Source of the DNA: Apis mellifera
Lineage: Eukaryota; Arthropoda; Insecta; Hymenoptera; Apidae
Length of the DNA stretch: 64,000 nt
Reading direction: 5' to 3'
Assembly: GCF_003254395.2 (NCBI RefSeq)
Contig: NW_020555864.1
Coordinates: 28,712 to 92,711 of the forward strand
In this document: piece after piece, positions 1 to 13,181 of the stretch
How the letters are laid out: every line of letters starts with the position of its first letter
Numbering within the stretch: the first letter of the stretch is position 1
Translations under genes and position numbers: made by a program
The notes under the pieces: generated by a model
What the model was told of the DNA's origin: nothing
Databases searched by the model: none
What the model saw: the letters and a program-made list of their open reading frames with translations, nothing else

Positions 1-2660
1 ATGTAATGGATATATATATATTTTTTTTTGCATCTAGTTTATGTCTTTCTTTTCTCTTATTTCACTTTTAAATTTAAATTCATGATTTGTCCTTCTATCA
101 TATATCTTCATATAATTACGATATAATATCATATTATTACGATATAATATCATTATTTTGTAATCTTTTTAATATTGTAATATATTGTAATATTTTTAAT
201 GTAATCAATAAATCAGACTTTTTTTTTATGATTTTTCTTTACATTTATTACCTGATTCTGTGTGATCTAATTAAGTTATATTTTTGATTATACTTTATCC
301 AGTTATTTATTCGTTGATTATGATTTAGAATTTATTTCTTGCATTTTAAAAGTTATTGGAATAGATTTTTACTTGAAAAAAATTACTTTATCTTTAAAAA
401 ACTATTAGATTTAGGATATTTAAAAATACATTTTTATTTTAAATATATCTATTGCTATAAAAATGATTTCCTACGAAGTCTGATAAAATTTCTGAATATA
501 GATTTATAGTCAAATTGTTTGGATAATTTTTAATATTGTTTAGTATTTATCATTTAAATATTTTATTTCTTTAAAATTAACCATGAGATTTTTATGTATT
601 TCATTTTTATTTACACATTCTGCATTTTTGTGCAATACAGTTCTGAATATAATTGGAGAAATTAAAGATTGCAATATTCCAGTTTATTTATATGGCTTTT
701 GATTTATAAAAAAAGTTCATTTTCCATGTTTAATTTTGAATATCTAATAAATCAATTTATTTTATTTATTTTCTTTTAATATGGCTTCGTTCGATTTTAA
801 CACATATATGCTATTTTCATTCGTAAATTGCGAATTCAAATATATATGCTTTAATACTTTGGTTTGAGAAATGATACTGTTTTCATTATTATATATTTTT
901 GTTATTTTTAGCTTTTTAGAAGATGAATATAATATATCTACATTCATCAATTTTATTTTCCATATTTTTAACTGTTCAATTTTTAAAAGACAAGATGCTT
1001 GTTTCGAGATGCTTGTGAATTATTGTATTATTATTGTTGACCATGTTGTTAGAAAATATAGATAATACAATTTCCTTTATTGTAGAAAAATCAGCTATAT
1101 ATAGTATATATATATTAGTATATATATATTTTAGAATATTGCCCTATAGAAATTTTGTTTTAATATTGATGACGTTTGAATTCAAATTGTGAATTTTTAT
1201 TAAATTTTTAAATATGATTTCAAAAGCCAATAATGTAAGGTGTAAGAAAATTTTGTTTGATTTTTATAGAAATCATAATTTTTATAGAATTTTCATACCA
1301 AATTTTACCAAACGATTTTCAATCTTTAGAAAAAGAACAGTGTATTTCTTTTGTTTAGAATCAAAAATGATTTTATAGCATTCAATGAATTTAGTCAATT
1401 GTGGCATTTGTTCCAAATTGATGAGATGTATTATATTTCTTTTCTTCGATATCTTCTTCATTTTATTAAGTAATATAATTTTTCCTAGTAGTTTTATTTT
1501 TCCAGTTTATTTCAATTTATCAACTGATCAATCTATAAATTGAAAATAAGTGAATCTTTTTTTGATTTAGATTTGATTTAAAGATTTAGATAATAAAGAC
1601 TTGTTATTATATTAAATCATTTAACGAGAAAATTGTTTGATCCTTATTACGACAAAGGCTATTAACATTCTTATCGCTTTTAGTAGAAGTTCTTTAAAAA
1701 TTTTATTATTGATTAGATTGATGCCAGAAGATATTTAATTTCATATTTCTGTAATCAATTTTTTTTATCGTACCATAGTTTGTCTAATATTATTAATCGT
1801 ATAATATTATATCGTATTATATCGTATTATAAAATGGAATTTTTATGTAATTTCTATATTTATGATGAATTTTTTACAATTTTAATTGTATTCATTTTTA
1901 TACAAATTTTAGTAATAAGTTTTTGAAATAGGTTTTAGATTATTGGTTTTATTGATGTGTAAAGAGATTTTTAATTCCAAAATTTTTTTCTATAGCCAAT
2001 TGCGTTTCAAATTTTATATATATCCATTCTTATTTATTATTATCTTTGTTTAGCATTAAAGTAAAAAGATCTATCATTTTATTGATTTGCTATAACTCAA
2101 AAATTTTGTTTATTCAATGATTTATTATTTATTCAATGTTTGTTTACGTCCGAGTTGTTTGAGTTGTTTTTGTGTCAAAATGCTGTTTCACAGAATTATC
2201 ATTTAGAATGACAAGTTAATGTAATGTAAGAAATTTGAATTTTGTATAACCATTTAGTTTTTTAATGCAGAATTATAAAATAATTTTTGCAGCTTTTTTC
2301 TTATTGTACATAGTATACAATTAAAAAATAAATCTATAGACCATTGCATGAACACAAAAAGCGTGGTATCTCTGAATCGATGAAAATTTAAAAATAAAAA
2401 TATATACAAAAATGACGTTGATCTTGACATTCGAAATCAAATTTTTTTTATTCAATTGTTTTTTATTCATCTAATTTCTATTTCATAGAAATGTTAATCA
2501 TGAGACAATAAATTAGTTTATATTCGCATATCTAGCGAAATATTCATTTGATCCAATGATACATTTATATATATATATGATATATTTTATATTTTATGAG
2601 ATTTATTATATGTTTTGCTGGATTTATAATGAATAAAAAAAATACATATATAATTTCAAT
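1..2660. other. AT-rich non-coding stretch
   Basis: No supportable gene. Open frames here are short and made of the residues expected from A/T-only codons. The only structure noted is the segment at 265-357, which is repeated at 6839-6936. Confidence 0.7.
265..357 (+). repeat. dispersed AT-rich repeat, copy 1
   Basis: Aligns by eye with 6839-6936 in the same orientation; both contain the series TTATATTTTT, TTAT.CTTTATC, TTATTTAT, TTGATTATG and ATTTTA.AAGTTAT in the same order and spacing. Identity is moderate. I do not recognise the family. Confidence 0.5.
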
Positions 2661-2665
2661 ATATA

Positions 2666-2749
2666 TTAGGTCTACCGGAAAGTTCTGTCCGTTTTTGGAA
2701 TAAAACAAAATACAAATTTTTTCTTACCGCCAATTAACTTTATTGAATA

Positions 2750-2750
<1 letters not shown>
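2666..2750 (+). mobile_element. orphan mariner terminal inverted repeat
   Basis: Begins TTAGGTCTACCGGAAAGTTC and continues CTGTCCGTTTTTG, a sequence typical of one end of irritans-type mariner elements. It is followed by about 50 bp of subterminal sequence ending in ACTTTATTGAATAATATA. The rest of the element is absent: the sequence runs straight into a long (TA)n tract. It is therefore a solo end, not a working transposon. Confidence 0.65.
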
Positions 2751-2751
<1 letters not shown>

Positions 2752-2843
<92 letters not shown>

Positions 2844-2845
2844 GT
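2752..2845. repeat. (TA)n microsatellite
   Basis: About 90 bp of nearly pure TA dinucleotides, broken by a few TATTA/TAATA interruptions. It abuts the orphan mariner end, so it may have grown from the element's A/T-rich subterminal sequence. Confidence 0.95.
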
Positions 2846-2849
2846 TATA

Positions 2850-3442
2850 TATATATAATTTATTTTTTTTCCATTCTATTTATATTCAACAAAATATTAT
2901 TTTAAATATATATAAGTATATATATAAAGTATATATAAAAATAATTTTTTTTAATTATTATGTGTGCAAGAAGAATTGTTATCACAATTCAAGAAAAAAA
3001 AATATGATATAATGTGTCTAAATATGTCTCGTTTCATTTGTCTACTCAATATCCGCATGATCTTAATTTTATAGATATTCTTTAAGAATATTACTTTTTA
3101 AAAACATATAAAAAGTATTTGTCAATTTGCTGTTCATAAATAAAAATAAATTTTATTAAAAATAATAAATTACTTTTTACCAATATATATTTTAATTCTA
3201 CAATAAAAACAAATTTCAAATATATGCATTTCGAATATCATGTGATAATAAAATATTTTAAAAAATTAAAAAAAATGTTTTGCTTTAAATAAAAAAAATA
3301 TTCAAAAATAGAGAAATTTGATGTTAATATTCTATGAGTTCAAAAATTTTTAATATTTATATGGAATCTGTATATAAAAATATATCATTCTATATTTTTA
3401 AATTACAAATTATATAAATTATGTAAATTTCCTTTTAGTTTG

Positions 3443-3496
<54 letters not shown>

Positions 3497-4850
3497 TTAT
3501 TTATTTATTATATGTAAAATTATCAATTGTATTTTTCTCTTATATTATAATTTTGTTCCTAAATTTTGTTGATAGTAAATATATATTTACTAAAATAGTT
3601 CTTAAGTAGCATCACCATCACAGAATGTAGTTTTTTAAAAGCATTGAACATTTACTTTTTATAAATATTGAATATTCGTTTATTTTTTTGTTTCTTAATA
3701 ATGTTACATAATAAAATAATAATAAAATAATATATATAATATATATAAAATAATATATATAAAATATATAATATATATAAAATAATATATATAAAATAAT
3801 TTTATATATATTATAATTTAAAAAATAATAATAAAATAATTTTTTAAAATTAAAATATATTTAATTTATCAAACTGTATTAAAAATAATTATAAAAAAAT
3901 ATATCATTAATTTCGATAATTTTTAAATATTTTAGATATTTATTTTAGATATTTTTTAAATGCATAATAAATATGAAATATGAAACTAATATTGCAATCA
4001 TTACAATCATGCAATCATTACAACTTTAGAGATTATCAATTTCGCTCAAGAATTATTTTATACTTTATTTTTTAATTTTTCTCAAATCCTTTTTTCCCAA
4101 TGTTTTTAAGAATAAATTTAATAATAATAAAATATAAATTTATTGTACTAAAATAAGTTATATAATAGTTTTAATTTTAATAATAGCTTGATTATTAGAT
4201 TTATTTTAATTATTTCCTAGAATGAAAAATCCAAGTTATTCTTTTTTAATTTCGAATGCGAACTTTATTTAAATTCAGATTTTCATTTTATAATTAACGA
4301 TTCCGCTAAAAGAAATAGATATGATTATATTTAAAAATTGATAGTTATTGATCTGTCTGTGGATCACAATAAATTGTTATACGATATAACATAAGCTAAA
4401 TAATAGAGTTCTAATAAAAGAAAGTAAATAGAAGATACAATTGTATACAATGCGTCTTAAATATAAAACCGATTACTTGAAAAAATTTCATTTTTCATCA
4501 TTCTTTTTCATTAAGTATTCTTTTAGCAACGAACTTATTTGTACTAATACAATAATAGAAGTTATTATATTACCAAAAAAAGAGATTAAAATCATAAATA
4601 AATAATTAAATTATACATTCATTCAATTCACCATTATTGATAACTTATTATTAAGAATGTAACCACCAGTAATAAATTTTAAAGGATGAAGAAGAACTTG
4701 TAATGAAAATTATTGCACCTGAAATTATTATTTATTTTTAATTTTTATTCTCTATATAAAATATTTTTACTTCCTAAATTGTTAACGGGAATAATTTATA
4801 TTTGATATGTTTTGCTATGAAAATATCTTTGAAAAAATTTGAAAAAATAT
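2850..4850. other. AT-rich non-coding with microsatellites
   Basis: No gene seen. Contains an (AT)n tract at about 3449-3492 and a degenerate AATAATATATATAA-type simple repeat at 3715-3800. Confidence 0.7.
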
Positions 4851-4854
4851 TTGT

Positions 4855-5080
4855 ATAGCATTTTCTAATATTCTAAACAAAGAAAAAGAACATTTAAACA
4901 AGATCAAAAAATAAAATAAACATTCTAAATAAGATTTAAACAAATGTATTTGAATATATAATTATTATAACAATATATATATATAAAACTGATAAAATAT
5001 AAAATATATATAAACTGTAAAGTTTGATATTCAAGGATATTCGAATATGAATATTCAATTTATAGAATAAAGATTAAAAA
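4855..5080 (+). repeat. dispersed AT-rich repeat family, copy 1
   Basis: Carries the ordered motifs AACATTCTAAATAA, TGTATTTGAATATATAATTA and TTTATAGAATAA. The same order is found at 7085-7350 on the same strand and, in reverse complement, at about 15840-16000 and 48190-48345. The last two are inside the large duplication described below. Low complexity makes the exact ends uncertain. Confidence 0.45.
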
Positions 5081-5689
5081 TCAAGATATATATATATTGT
5101 TGTAGTTAAGACGTTATAGTTGAAATATAATTTTTTGAGTCGTAATATTTTAACATATATCAATAATGACTAAAAGATCAATAAAAAAAGAAAAAAAAAT
5201 ACATATTATGGTCAATTAAATTATAGCTTCCAAAACACAATCGTTATATTTGAATATATAAATATATTATTGTTGGCTATTTAGAGATTAACTTTCTTAT
5301 TCTATTTGTATTTTGATAGATGTTTTTCTGCAATCATCATAAACAATAATATTACAAAATATTAATCGATGATATGAATCATAATACAAATTTATTAAAT
5401 ATAATTAATTTAAATACAATTACAAATTTATTAATTAATATTAGGTATGCAAATAAATATAATAATTTCTTCTCCTTTTTTTTTATAATCATACCTGACT
5501 GAATTCGAATTACTTCCCGTTGTGGTACTATCTAAAAAAACGTTTCTTTGTTTTTAAGAAGAGTCTTAATGAGCGCTTTAAGAGTTTCCAGTCTTGTAAC
5601 AATCCAATCAAACAATATGACGAGAGGCGAGAAGCATCATTTTCGTCAGTTCATGTGGCGGTATTGGGAGAGAATGCTGTATTTTATTT

Positions 5690-6560
5690 TATTATTATTT
5701 AAAACATAGAAAAAGTGATATCAAAGAATATTAAAAATATTCCATTCCGAAAATTTTAATTTGAAAGAAGACGATCGTTCAGATGCACCGAAAAAGTTTG
5801 ATAACGGTGAGTTAGAGGAATTATTTAACGAAAATCCGATTTAAACGCAAGAAAAATTGGCAGAAAGATAGGGAGTCACCAGACAAACAATATCTATTCG
5901 ATGAAACAATTGAATAAGATTCAAAAGTTAGAGCGATGAGTTCCACATGAATTAAACGAAATGAATAAGAAAAACAGATTCCAGATTTCTGTTATTTTGC
6001 TTTCGAAATGAAAGGAAAAGTTTTCTGCACAAAATTGCTATTGGTGATAAAAAAGATCTTATATGACAATATCAAATAATAGAAATCATTTAATCCCGAA
6101 GAATCGTCGATTTCAATGACAAAACCGAATTTAATTGCAAAAAGTTTTGCTGTCTGTGTAAATCTCTGAGGAATCATCTATTATGAACTGCTTCTACTTG
6201 GAAGGACAACAATTTTAATAATATTATTAAAATCAATTAATCAATTTATATGACCACCTAGAGCAAAATAGCCATTTACTGGACAAGGAATAAGACACGT
6301 GATTTTGCAACACGATAATGTTCGACCACACATTGCAAAAAAACGCGGGACACTATTTATGTGATGGAATGAAAAATCCTGTCACATGGTATGCATTCTC
6401 CAGTCCTGACCCCCGTCAAACTATTATTTCTTTCGAAGTCTATAACACCAATCGTCGGAAGCACTTCAATTCGGGGAAGAAGATATTCGAAAATGTATGA
6501 CTTCATAACCAATAAGTAGCTGTCATTTTTCGAATTTATAATTTATGAAAAGGGAAAATG
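5690..6560 (+). pseudogene. mariner transposase pseudogene (irritans-like)
   Basis: Broken remnant of a Tc1/mariner transposase, the nuclear enzyme that cuts and pastes the element at TA sites. Conceptual translation across frames gives the helix-turn-helix region (FDNGELEELFNENP, then GVTRQTIS) at about 5795-5905, the linker EFHMN/FRNERKSFLHKI around 5940-6035, and the catalytic signature ILQHDNVRPHIAKK at about 6302-6345. The following PPSNYYFFRSL (about 6410-6450) is the region that should hold the third acidic residue, here changed from SPDLAPSDY. At least five in-frame stops and several frameshifts are present, and I found no terminal inverted repeats. It is long dead, and older than the mariner at 17.4 kb. 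Confidence 0.85.
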
Positions 6561-6838
6561 GGAAAAGGTTATAGAGAATGAATACTTTAAGAATCTTAAA
6601 TTAAATTGTGATTATGTATCTGTAAATTGTACTTATTCATATTCAATATTTTTTTTACATTTTGTATTTAGTTCATGCATTCTTTTTTTTTTTTTCTTAT
6701 GTATTTTTGATCAATGAAATCTTTGAAGTCGAAATTTATTTTAGGATTATTTCATATAGCTACTATATGTTACTGTATTATTATGTTATTTTATAGTATA
6801 ATCGGTAGATACTTTCTTTTTTTTTGCATAATTTATAA

Positions 6839-6936
6839 GATTTGATTAAATTATATTTTTCATTATGCTTTATCTACTTATTTATTTCTTTCATTGATTA
6901 TGTTTTGATTTGTTTTTTGTATTTTAGAAGTTATCA
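6839..6936 (+). repeat. dispersed AT-rich repeat, copy 2
   Basis: Partner of 265-357. Lies about 280 bp downstream of the mariner pseudogene. Confidence 0.5.
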
Positions 6937-7084
6937 TTTGGTTTAGTAATTTATCTTACAGTATCATTATAGAATTTATTATTAGTCTGTGAGACATTTA
7001 TTTTAATTTTATTAATTTTACTTTATTTTTCTCTCTTTTCAATATAAAAATATAATCCATTGAAAATAATTTTAGATATTTTTA

Positions 7085-7350
7085 TAATATTCTTTATAAT
7101 GTATAAAAATAATGTCTAAAAAAAAACATTCAAACAATTAAAATTAAAATAAATATTCTAAATAAAATTAGAATAAAAAAATAATTTATTTGAATACACA
7201 AATATTACGAAAAACTATAGAATATTAATATATTCTATATAATTTATTATATAATATCATAAGACACAAAAATATATAATAAAGTGCAAGATCTGATATT
7301 TTTTAACACATTCTAATAGCATTTTTTTATAGAATAAGAATTAAAAGGCA
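7085..7350 (+). repeat. dispersed AT-rich repeat family, copy 2
   Basis: Partner of 4855-5080, with AATATTCTAAATAA, AATTTATTTGAATACA and TTTATAGAATAAGAATTAAAA in the same order. Confidence 0.45.
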
Positions 7351-7359
7351 AGGAAAATC

Positions 7360-10300
7360 TAAATATGTAAAAATATATAAAATATTTATAAAAATGTAAA
7401 ATACTTTACGACAATACATTGTAAATATCAAAATAATAAAAAAATTTTTATATAACCATTCGATAAAGCTTATTGTTAGTTAACAAATTATCATTTTAAC
7501 CTAAATATATATTAAATAAAATGAAACAGCGCAATAATAGAATTAAATATGTTCAACTTGATTCACGATATTTAGCATATTGTTTTTGTAACAGAACTAT
7601 TCAACGAAATAATAGCCTTATATTATTTTATATATACTATTCTGTCATTAGAATTTTAATATAATGTAAAATGCAATGTATTATATAGTAGCAATTTATT
7701 ATTTAAAAAAAAATTATTACAAATAAGTTATTGCAAATTATACAATATTCGTTATTGTATAACATACTGTATTGTATAACATTTTATTAAATTAAATCTA
7801 TAAATAAATCATTGTATGACTCTTAATCTAATTATTTGTCAAAATTATTAATAAACATTAAATAATAATAATAATTAATAAATAAAATAAATTATAATAA
7901 ACATTAAATATTAAGTATTAATGAATTGACTAAAAAGTAAAAAAAAAACGCAATGTATTATAGCTTAGTTTCGTTAATAAAAAATATCGTTTTGTATTGA
8001 GTATAAGAGAGAGGAATCTCAATATATGTTCATATGATATAATATAATAATGGATTCTTTTGGACTCTGATGTGAAATAAAATGAATGCTTAAAATGTTC
8101 GAAAATTCACTTATTTTCGCTATACTGATGGATATAGTTTGTGATAATTGTTCTTCGAATTTTTTTAAATTGATATGAGTAAAAATGAGATTGTTGAAAA
8201 TGAAATCAAAAATAAAATGAAGTAATCTTTAATTTATAAAAAGAAAAATGGGCAAATCAAATTTTATAAAGATATAATAATTAATATTTTTGTTATTATT
8301 ATTGATATTCACGATATATTCTCAAAATATTATTATTGATTATTGTATTATTATTATATTGCTATTTATTTATATTAAAATTGCGCACAAAGAGTATCGT
8401 TTATTTCTATATTTCAAATTTCATTAAAAATGATAGGAAAATTATAAAACAGATTATAATACAATAATTTAAAAAAATTTTTAAATAATACAATATTATA
8501 TCAAATATGGAGTCACATTTTAATGTCATATATTTTAAAGTAAAGAATTAAATATATCGACAATGTCATCCAATATATGAATTATGAAAAATATATATAT
8601 TGTGTAATTATGAAAAAAAAAGAAATTAATGTGAGAGAACTACCTTTGTTATTCTATTTGTTTTTGTAAATACCATTCGTCGATCTACACATATATACAT
8701 AAAAAACAGAAAATAAGAAGATTAAAGAAGAATATTTAGTATATATAAGAATCTTTAATTTTTAACAGATTATAAACATGGAACTCGATAAAATGTTTAA
8801 TTAAAATTCAATTTCATATATTATATTATTATTATATAATATACAATTCAAGAAATATATAAGAAATTATAAACTTTAAAGAAAACTCTAGACGAACATG
8901 AAAATAGCATGTATAGTTTCTAAATTAAATAACAATTACCAATCATAGATTATAACATAGAATTGTTATTAAATAAAAAAAATATATAGGATTTCATTAA
9001 TCAAAATCGATTACAGATATTAGAATGAATAAACGTTAATCAAAAATAGCAAGATTAAAACAACTGTTTATTGGTGAAAGATATTTTTATAGGCAATAAA
9101 GCAAAAGATGTTTAGATTGTATTGCAAGATTACATTAAAAATCTATCAATATAAGATTTGTTATTTTGTTTAAAAATATTCACAATCTAAAATTCTCGGA
9201 AATATAAAAAAATATAATTGACTTATATAATTAGTTAGAAGTAATTGAAGAAATCATCTTTTTTTCACGATAATATTCTATAATTTATCAGAATCTTATA
9301 ATTATTTAATAAATGTTTTTAAAAACAGAGTTTACAAAAAATTAAAAATTTCTTTAATGTTAAATCTAATTAAAGAAAACTTAATAAACGAATATCGTAG
9401 AAGATTGAATTATCTCAAACAAATAATTGCCATATTTTTATATAATATAGGAGATTATATAGATAGAAGATTAGATAGTTCTAATCCAATAAAAGAAAAT
9501 TCGTTAATAGATCGAGCTAATACTATTTTTGTAAAAGAAAAAATATAAAATCTGGAAGCAAAAAAAAAAAAGATAAATATAATAGAAAAAGATAATAACA
9601 ATGCATGGTACGTATTTTCTTTTAATAATTAAAACTACGTTTTCGTTTGTGCAATCTTGCATGTAGCAATCTTTTAATGTATTATAATACGAGCATAGAA
9701 AATTTTTTTTCAATTGAATATAGCATTTAATTATAAATAGTATCAATAAACAGATTTGAAAATTCTAAAAATTAAATAATTTCATTAAAAAAAATATATC
9801 GAAAAAAATAACATTTATATAAAAAAAAATATTATTTTTATAAATGAACAATTTATAAAAAAAGAGATATTCTATAAATAAAATGAATTTAAAAAAAAAC
9901 GTAGAACTTAAAAAAAACGTTTGTGATTAATTCAAAATCACGTTGTGATTTTTTTTAATCTTTTCGTGATGCATATTATATAATAGGATAAAAAAGTACT
10001 TGATTTTGAAAATTGTACTCCAATTTTATGTTTCAATTTTGATAATTTTTTTTAACGATTGTTCCACGGAAAACGCAAAATTATGTCTCAAGACCAATGA
10101 TCAAACGTCAAATCAACAATTAAAATGACAAATAATTTTTCATATTCATTATATGCAGAATTCAATAATATATAGAAAATATATAGGAATAATCTTTCAT
10201 AAAAGTAAATCAAAATAAATTTTAACATAATTATATTAATGTAAATAATAAATTTAATATAATTGATATATTAATATAGATCTTATTTCGTTACTAATGG

Positions 10301-10670
10301 AATATATATTATAAGTAGCAAGTATCCAATTCTCGAAGCAAATATGCGATTATTTTTAATTATAAAATATTAACATTACAAACACATATGTATCTATATA
10401 TTCTGTATATAATATAAAAAATATAAAAAATATAACGTTACTTCGCGATAGAAATTAGTATAGTAGTATTTTATAAAAATAATTTTATAAAAATAATTTT
10501 TGTAGAATATAGAAGATATATTGTATCTTTAAATTAAATACCTTATAATTTTTTTGACGTTCTATTTAACGCTTCTAACAAGATAATGTTAAAATGTTAA
10601 ATATGTGTTTTAAAGTGTACAAGTGTATGTAATAAAGAAAATTATATATAATTAAATTTAATAGGATTTG

Positions 10671-10712
<42 letters not shown>

Positions 10713-11080
10713 GTATATGTTTGATTATTACCTAAAAGTTTAAAAATCTCAAAATGAATATGCCTTTAAAAGATAAAAAAGGAAAAAAAACATTAGTATA
10801 ATAATATAATAATAATATATCATTATCATCAATGATAATAATATTATCATTTTTATTAAATCAAAAAAATATTAATAGAGAAGAAAGAGTAATTTTAGAT
10901 AATTTTAAATACAATACAAAAAAGATAATCTATAAATTAAATTAATGAAAGTTTTCTTTCGAAAAACAGACATAAGAATATATATATGCGAAATATTTAT
11001 TTCTTAAATAAATTTGGAGAAAAAATATCATATATTATACTAAACTCTGTGCATAAACAAATAATAATAACGCTATCATA
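7360..11080. other. AT-rich non-coding stretch
   Basis: Nothing recognisable as a gene. The open frame at 9357-9548 is Lys/Ile/Asn/Tyr-rich and looks like a chance product of composition. A compound (TA)n-(TG)n microsatellite sits at about 10671-10718. Confidence 0.65.
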
Positions 11081-11085
11081 TTTTA

Positions 11086-11660
11086 ATAAAGGATGTTCCA
11101 AAATTCACGCAAAATTTGAATTTTATGCCATTTGTGCGGTAAAGTGTTGCCAACGAAAAAAAAAAAGACAGCGATATAATTGATAGTTTAAGATTATTAA
11201 AAATGAAAAATTTCGCTATACGAAAAAACAACGTGTTTTCATTATTGAACAATATTTTCAAAATAATAAAGGTTTGACAGCTAGTTCATGAGAACAAAAT
11301 TATCTTTGATCGATAATGACAGAATTGTCGCATTTTAAGTACTCAAAAAATCCACGAGTTAAGAAACAAATGCATCCAAAACGTGTCACTATTTGGTGCG
11401 GATTTTGGATTGGAGGCATCATCGAATCATTTTCCTTCGAAAATGTGCCAGGCAATAACAGGTATTCGCTATCGCGACACGATAATCCAGTTTTTTTGTG
11501 CCTTGCAAGATATGGATATGGATGATACATGGTTTCAACAAGACGGTGCCACGTGCCATACAGTCCAAAAAATAATTAGATTACTGCATGAGTTATTTTT
11601 TGATCGTGTAATTTTTCGTTTTATTAATTAGTATTGGCCACTCAGATTGTGCAATTTAAT
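11086..11660 (+). pseudogene. Tc1/mariner-type transposase, deletion derivative
   Basis: Remnant of an insect Tc1/mariner-superfamily transposase. The element seems to begin at GGATGTTCCAAAATTCACGC (11092-11111), which looks like a terminal inverted repeat. An N-terminal piece (QRVFIIEQYFQNNKGLT, about 11228-11278) is followed by an abrupt jump to ENKIIF and then to the C-terminal catalytic part: HPKRVTIWCGFWIGGII at 11371-11421 and DDTWFQQDGATCHT at about 11521-11562. About 120 residues between the DNA-binding and catalytic halves are missing. The sequence stops soon after VIFRF (about 11630), so the third catalytic residue is also lost. Frame changes separate the pieces. A sister copy lies at 50040-50860 on the minus strand. 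Confidence 0.8.
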
Positions 11661-12738
11661 GTATTAATATGCAATCTTAAAGTACAATATTTTGCAATCT
11701 TTTATATTTACATATTTAATATTACATTACATATTTAATATTATAATTATATTATATTACTAGAAAAATTTCTCGAATATAATTATATTTCTTGTTCGTT
11801 TTGATTAAAATATTTTTTAACATTGTATTTTTTCACGAAATTGTTTGCAATTATTTCTAAACTTATTTTTAGATTAATATATTAATAATATTTATAGATA
11901 TCCACTATCTGAGACTATCTAGTTTTTCTCTACGTTAAATAATATTACAAAATTACAGAATTCTACATATCGCTATGTATCAAACGTACCTTGTAATTTG
12001 AAGAATATGTTGAACAATATGGTTTTTATTATAAGAATTCGTTATAATTATAATAATAATAATATAATAAGTTTACACGAAATATATGATTGCACTTTAT
12101 ATTATACATTAATTTCTTGTCTATATTTGACAATTAATATCTTTCTTTTATAATTTCTTTTATCTTATTCAACTTGTAAAATTCCTCAAAAATAATAAAG
12201 ATTAAAGAAATAATATGGCTTTAAAATAAATACATTATAAGTAAATATAAACTCATTTACATTTTAACAATGTTCATATGAATAAAAAAATTTTATGAAA
12301 TTCTATTTCCATGATATAACATATAAAAAAAAAAAAAAGAAATGAGAAAAAGAAATGAAAGAACAAAAATATTTTTCTTGTAAATTTTGTTAAAAAAAAT
12401 TCTTTTAAAAGAATTTTAGTATTTTATGTGGAAACATATAAATTCGATCTTGATTTTATTGATTGTGATTTTAATATCCTTATATTTATATTTTTTTCAA
12501 TATTCCTTATTATATATATATTTTTTATTTATTTATTTATTTATTTTAATCCATTAATAAGTTTTGTATTACGACAATATGATAAAATTTTATTACAATT
12601 ATAATCTTAGTTCAGAAATTTTTCTTTTATAATTATTGCCATTGTACAACGGCGATTACAAATCAACAGCGACACAAACCATCGTTGGTTTTCGTTAATT
12701 AGATGAGCATCTAAAAAATAAAAATATTCATTTAAAGT

Positions 12739-12744
<6 letters not shown>

Positions 12745-12792
<48 letters not shown>
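12745..12792. repeat. (TA)n microsatellite
   Basis: About 24 uninterrupted TA units. Confidence 0.95.
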
Positions 12793-12797
<5 letters not shown>

Positions 12798-13080
12798 CGA
12801 TGTAAAAATTAAAAAAAATGTATTATATAATAATATATATCTTTTTTTACAGTAGTAAATCGAGAGATATGTTTATATTAGATTACATTATAATATACAT
12901 TCAGTTTCTAACAAATCTGAACTTGTAAAATAATTTCAAGTATCGTTATTTGAATGCAATATAGAAATATATACATATATTTTCTTTGTATTTTTAATAA
13001 TTTTTATTAATCATAATATTTCATTATTATTTCAAAATTTTCTTAACTTTCAGAAATATTACTTTGCAATATCAAAAAAC

Positions 13081-13181
13081 GCATTTATTCTCAGTCTAGT
13101 TTTGAATTTAAATATTGAAGACTATATATAAAAGGCATTTATTATTAGTCTAGTTTTGAATTTAAATGTTGAAAACTATAT
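13081..13181 (+). repeat. two-copy tandem repeat, 54-bp period
   Basis: GCATTTATTCTCAGTCTAGT starts copy 1 (13081) and GCATTTATTATTAGTCTAGT starts copy 2 (13135). Both continue TTTGAATTTAAAT(A/G)TTGAA(G/A)ACTATAT. Only about five differences are visible between units. Confidence 0.85.

Noticed and set aside
2752..2845. (TA)n tracts considered as centromeric or origin signals
   Set aside because: Pure dinucleotide runs are common microsatellites here and carry no further organisation.
5520..5702. 60-codon plus-strand frame before the mariner pseudogene, considered as the transposase N-terminus
   Set aside because: Does not resemble the mariner DNA-binding domain and is out of frame with the recognisable part.
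9357..9548. 63-codon plus-strand frame
   Set aside because: Only A/T-codon residues and no motif; expected by chance in this composition.
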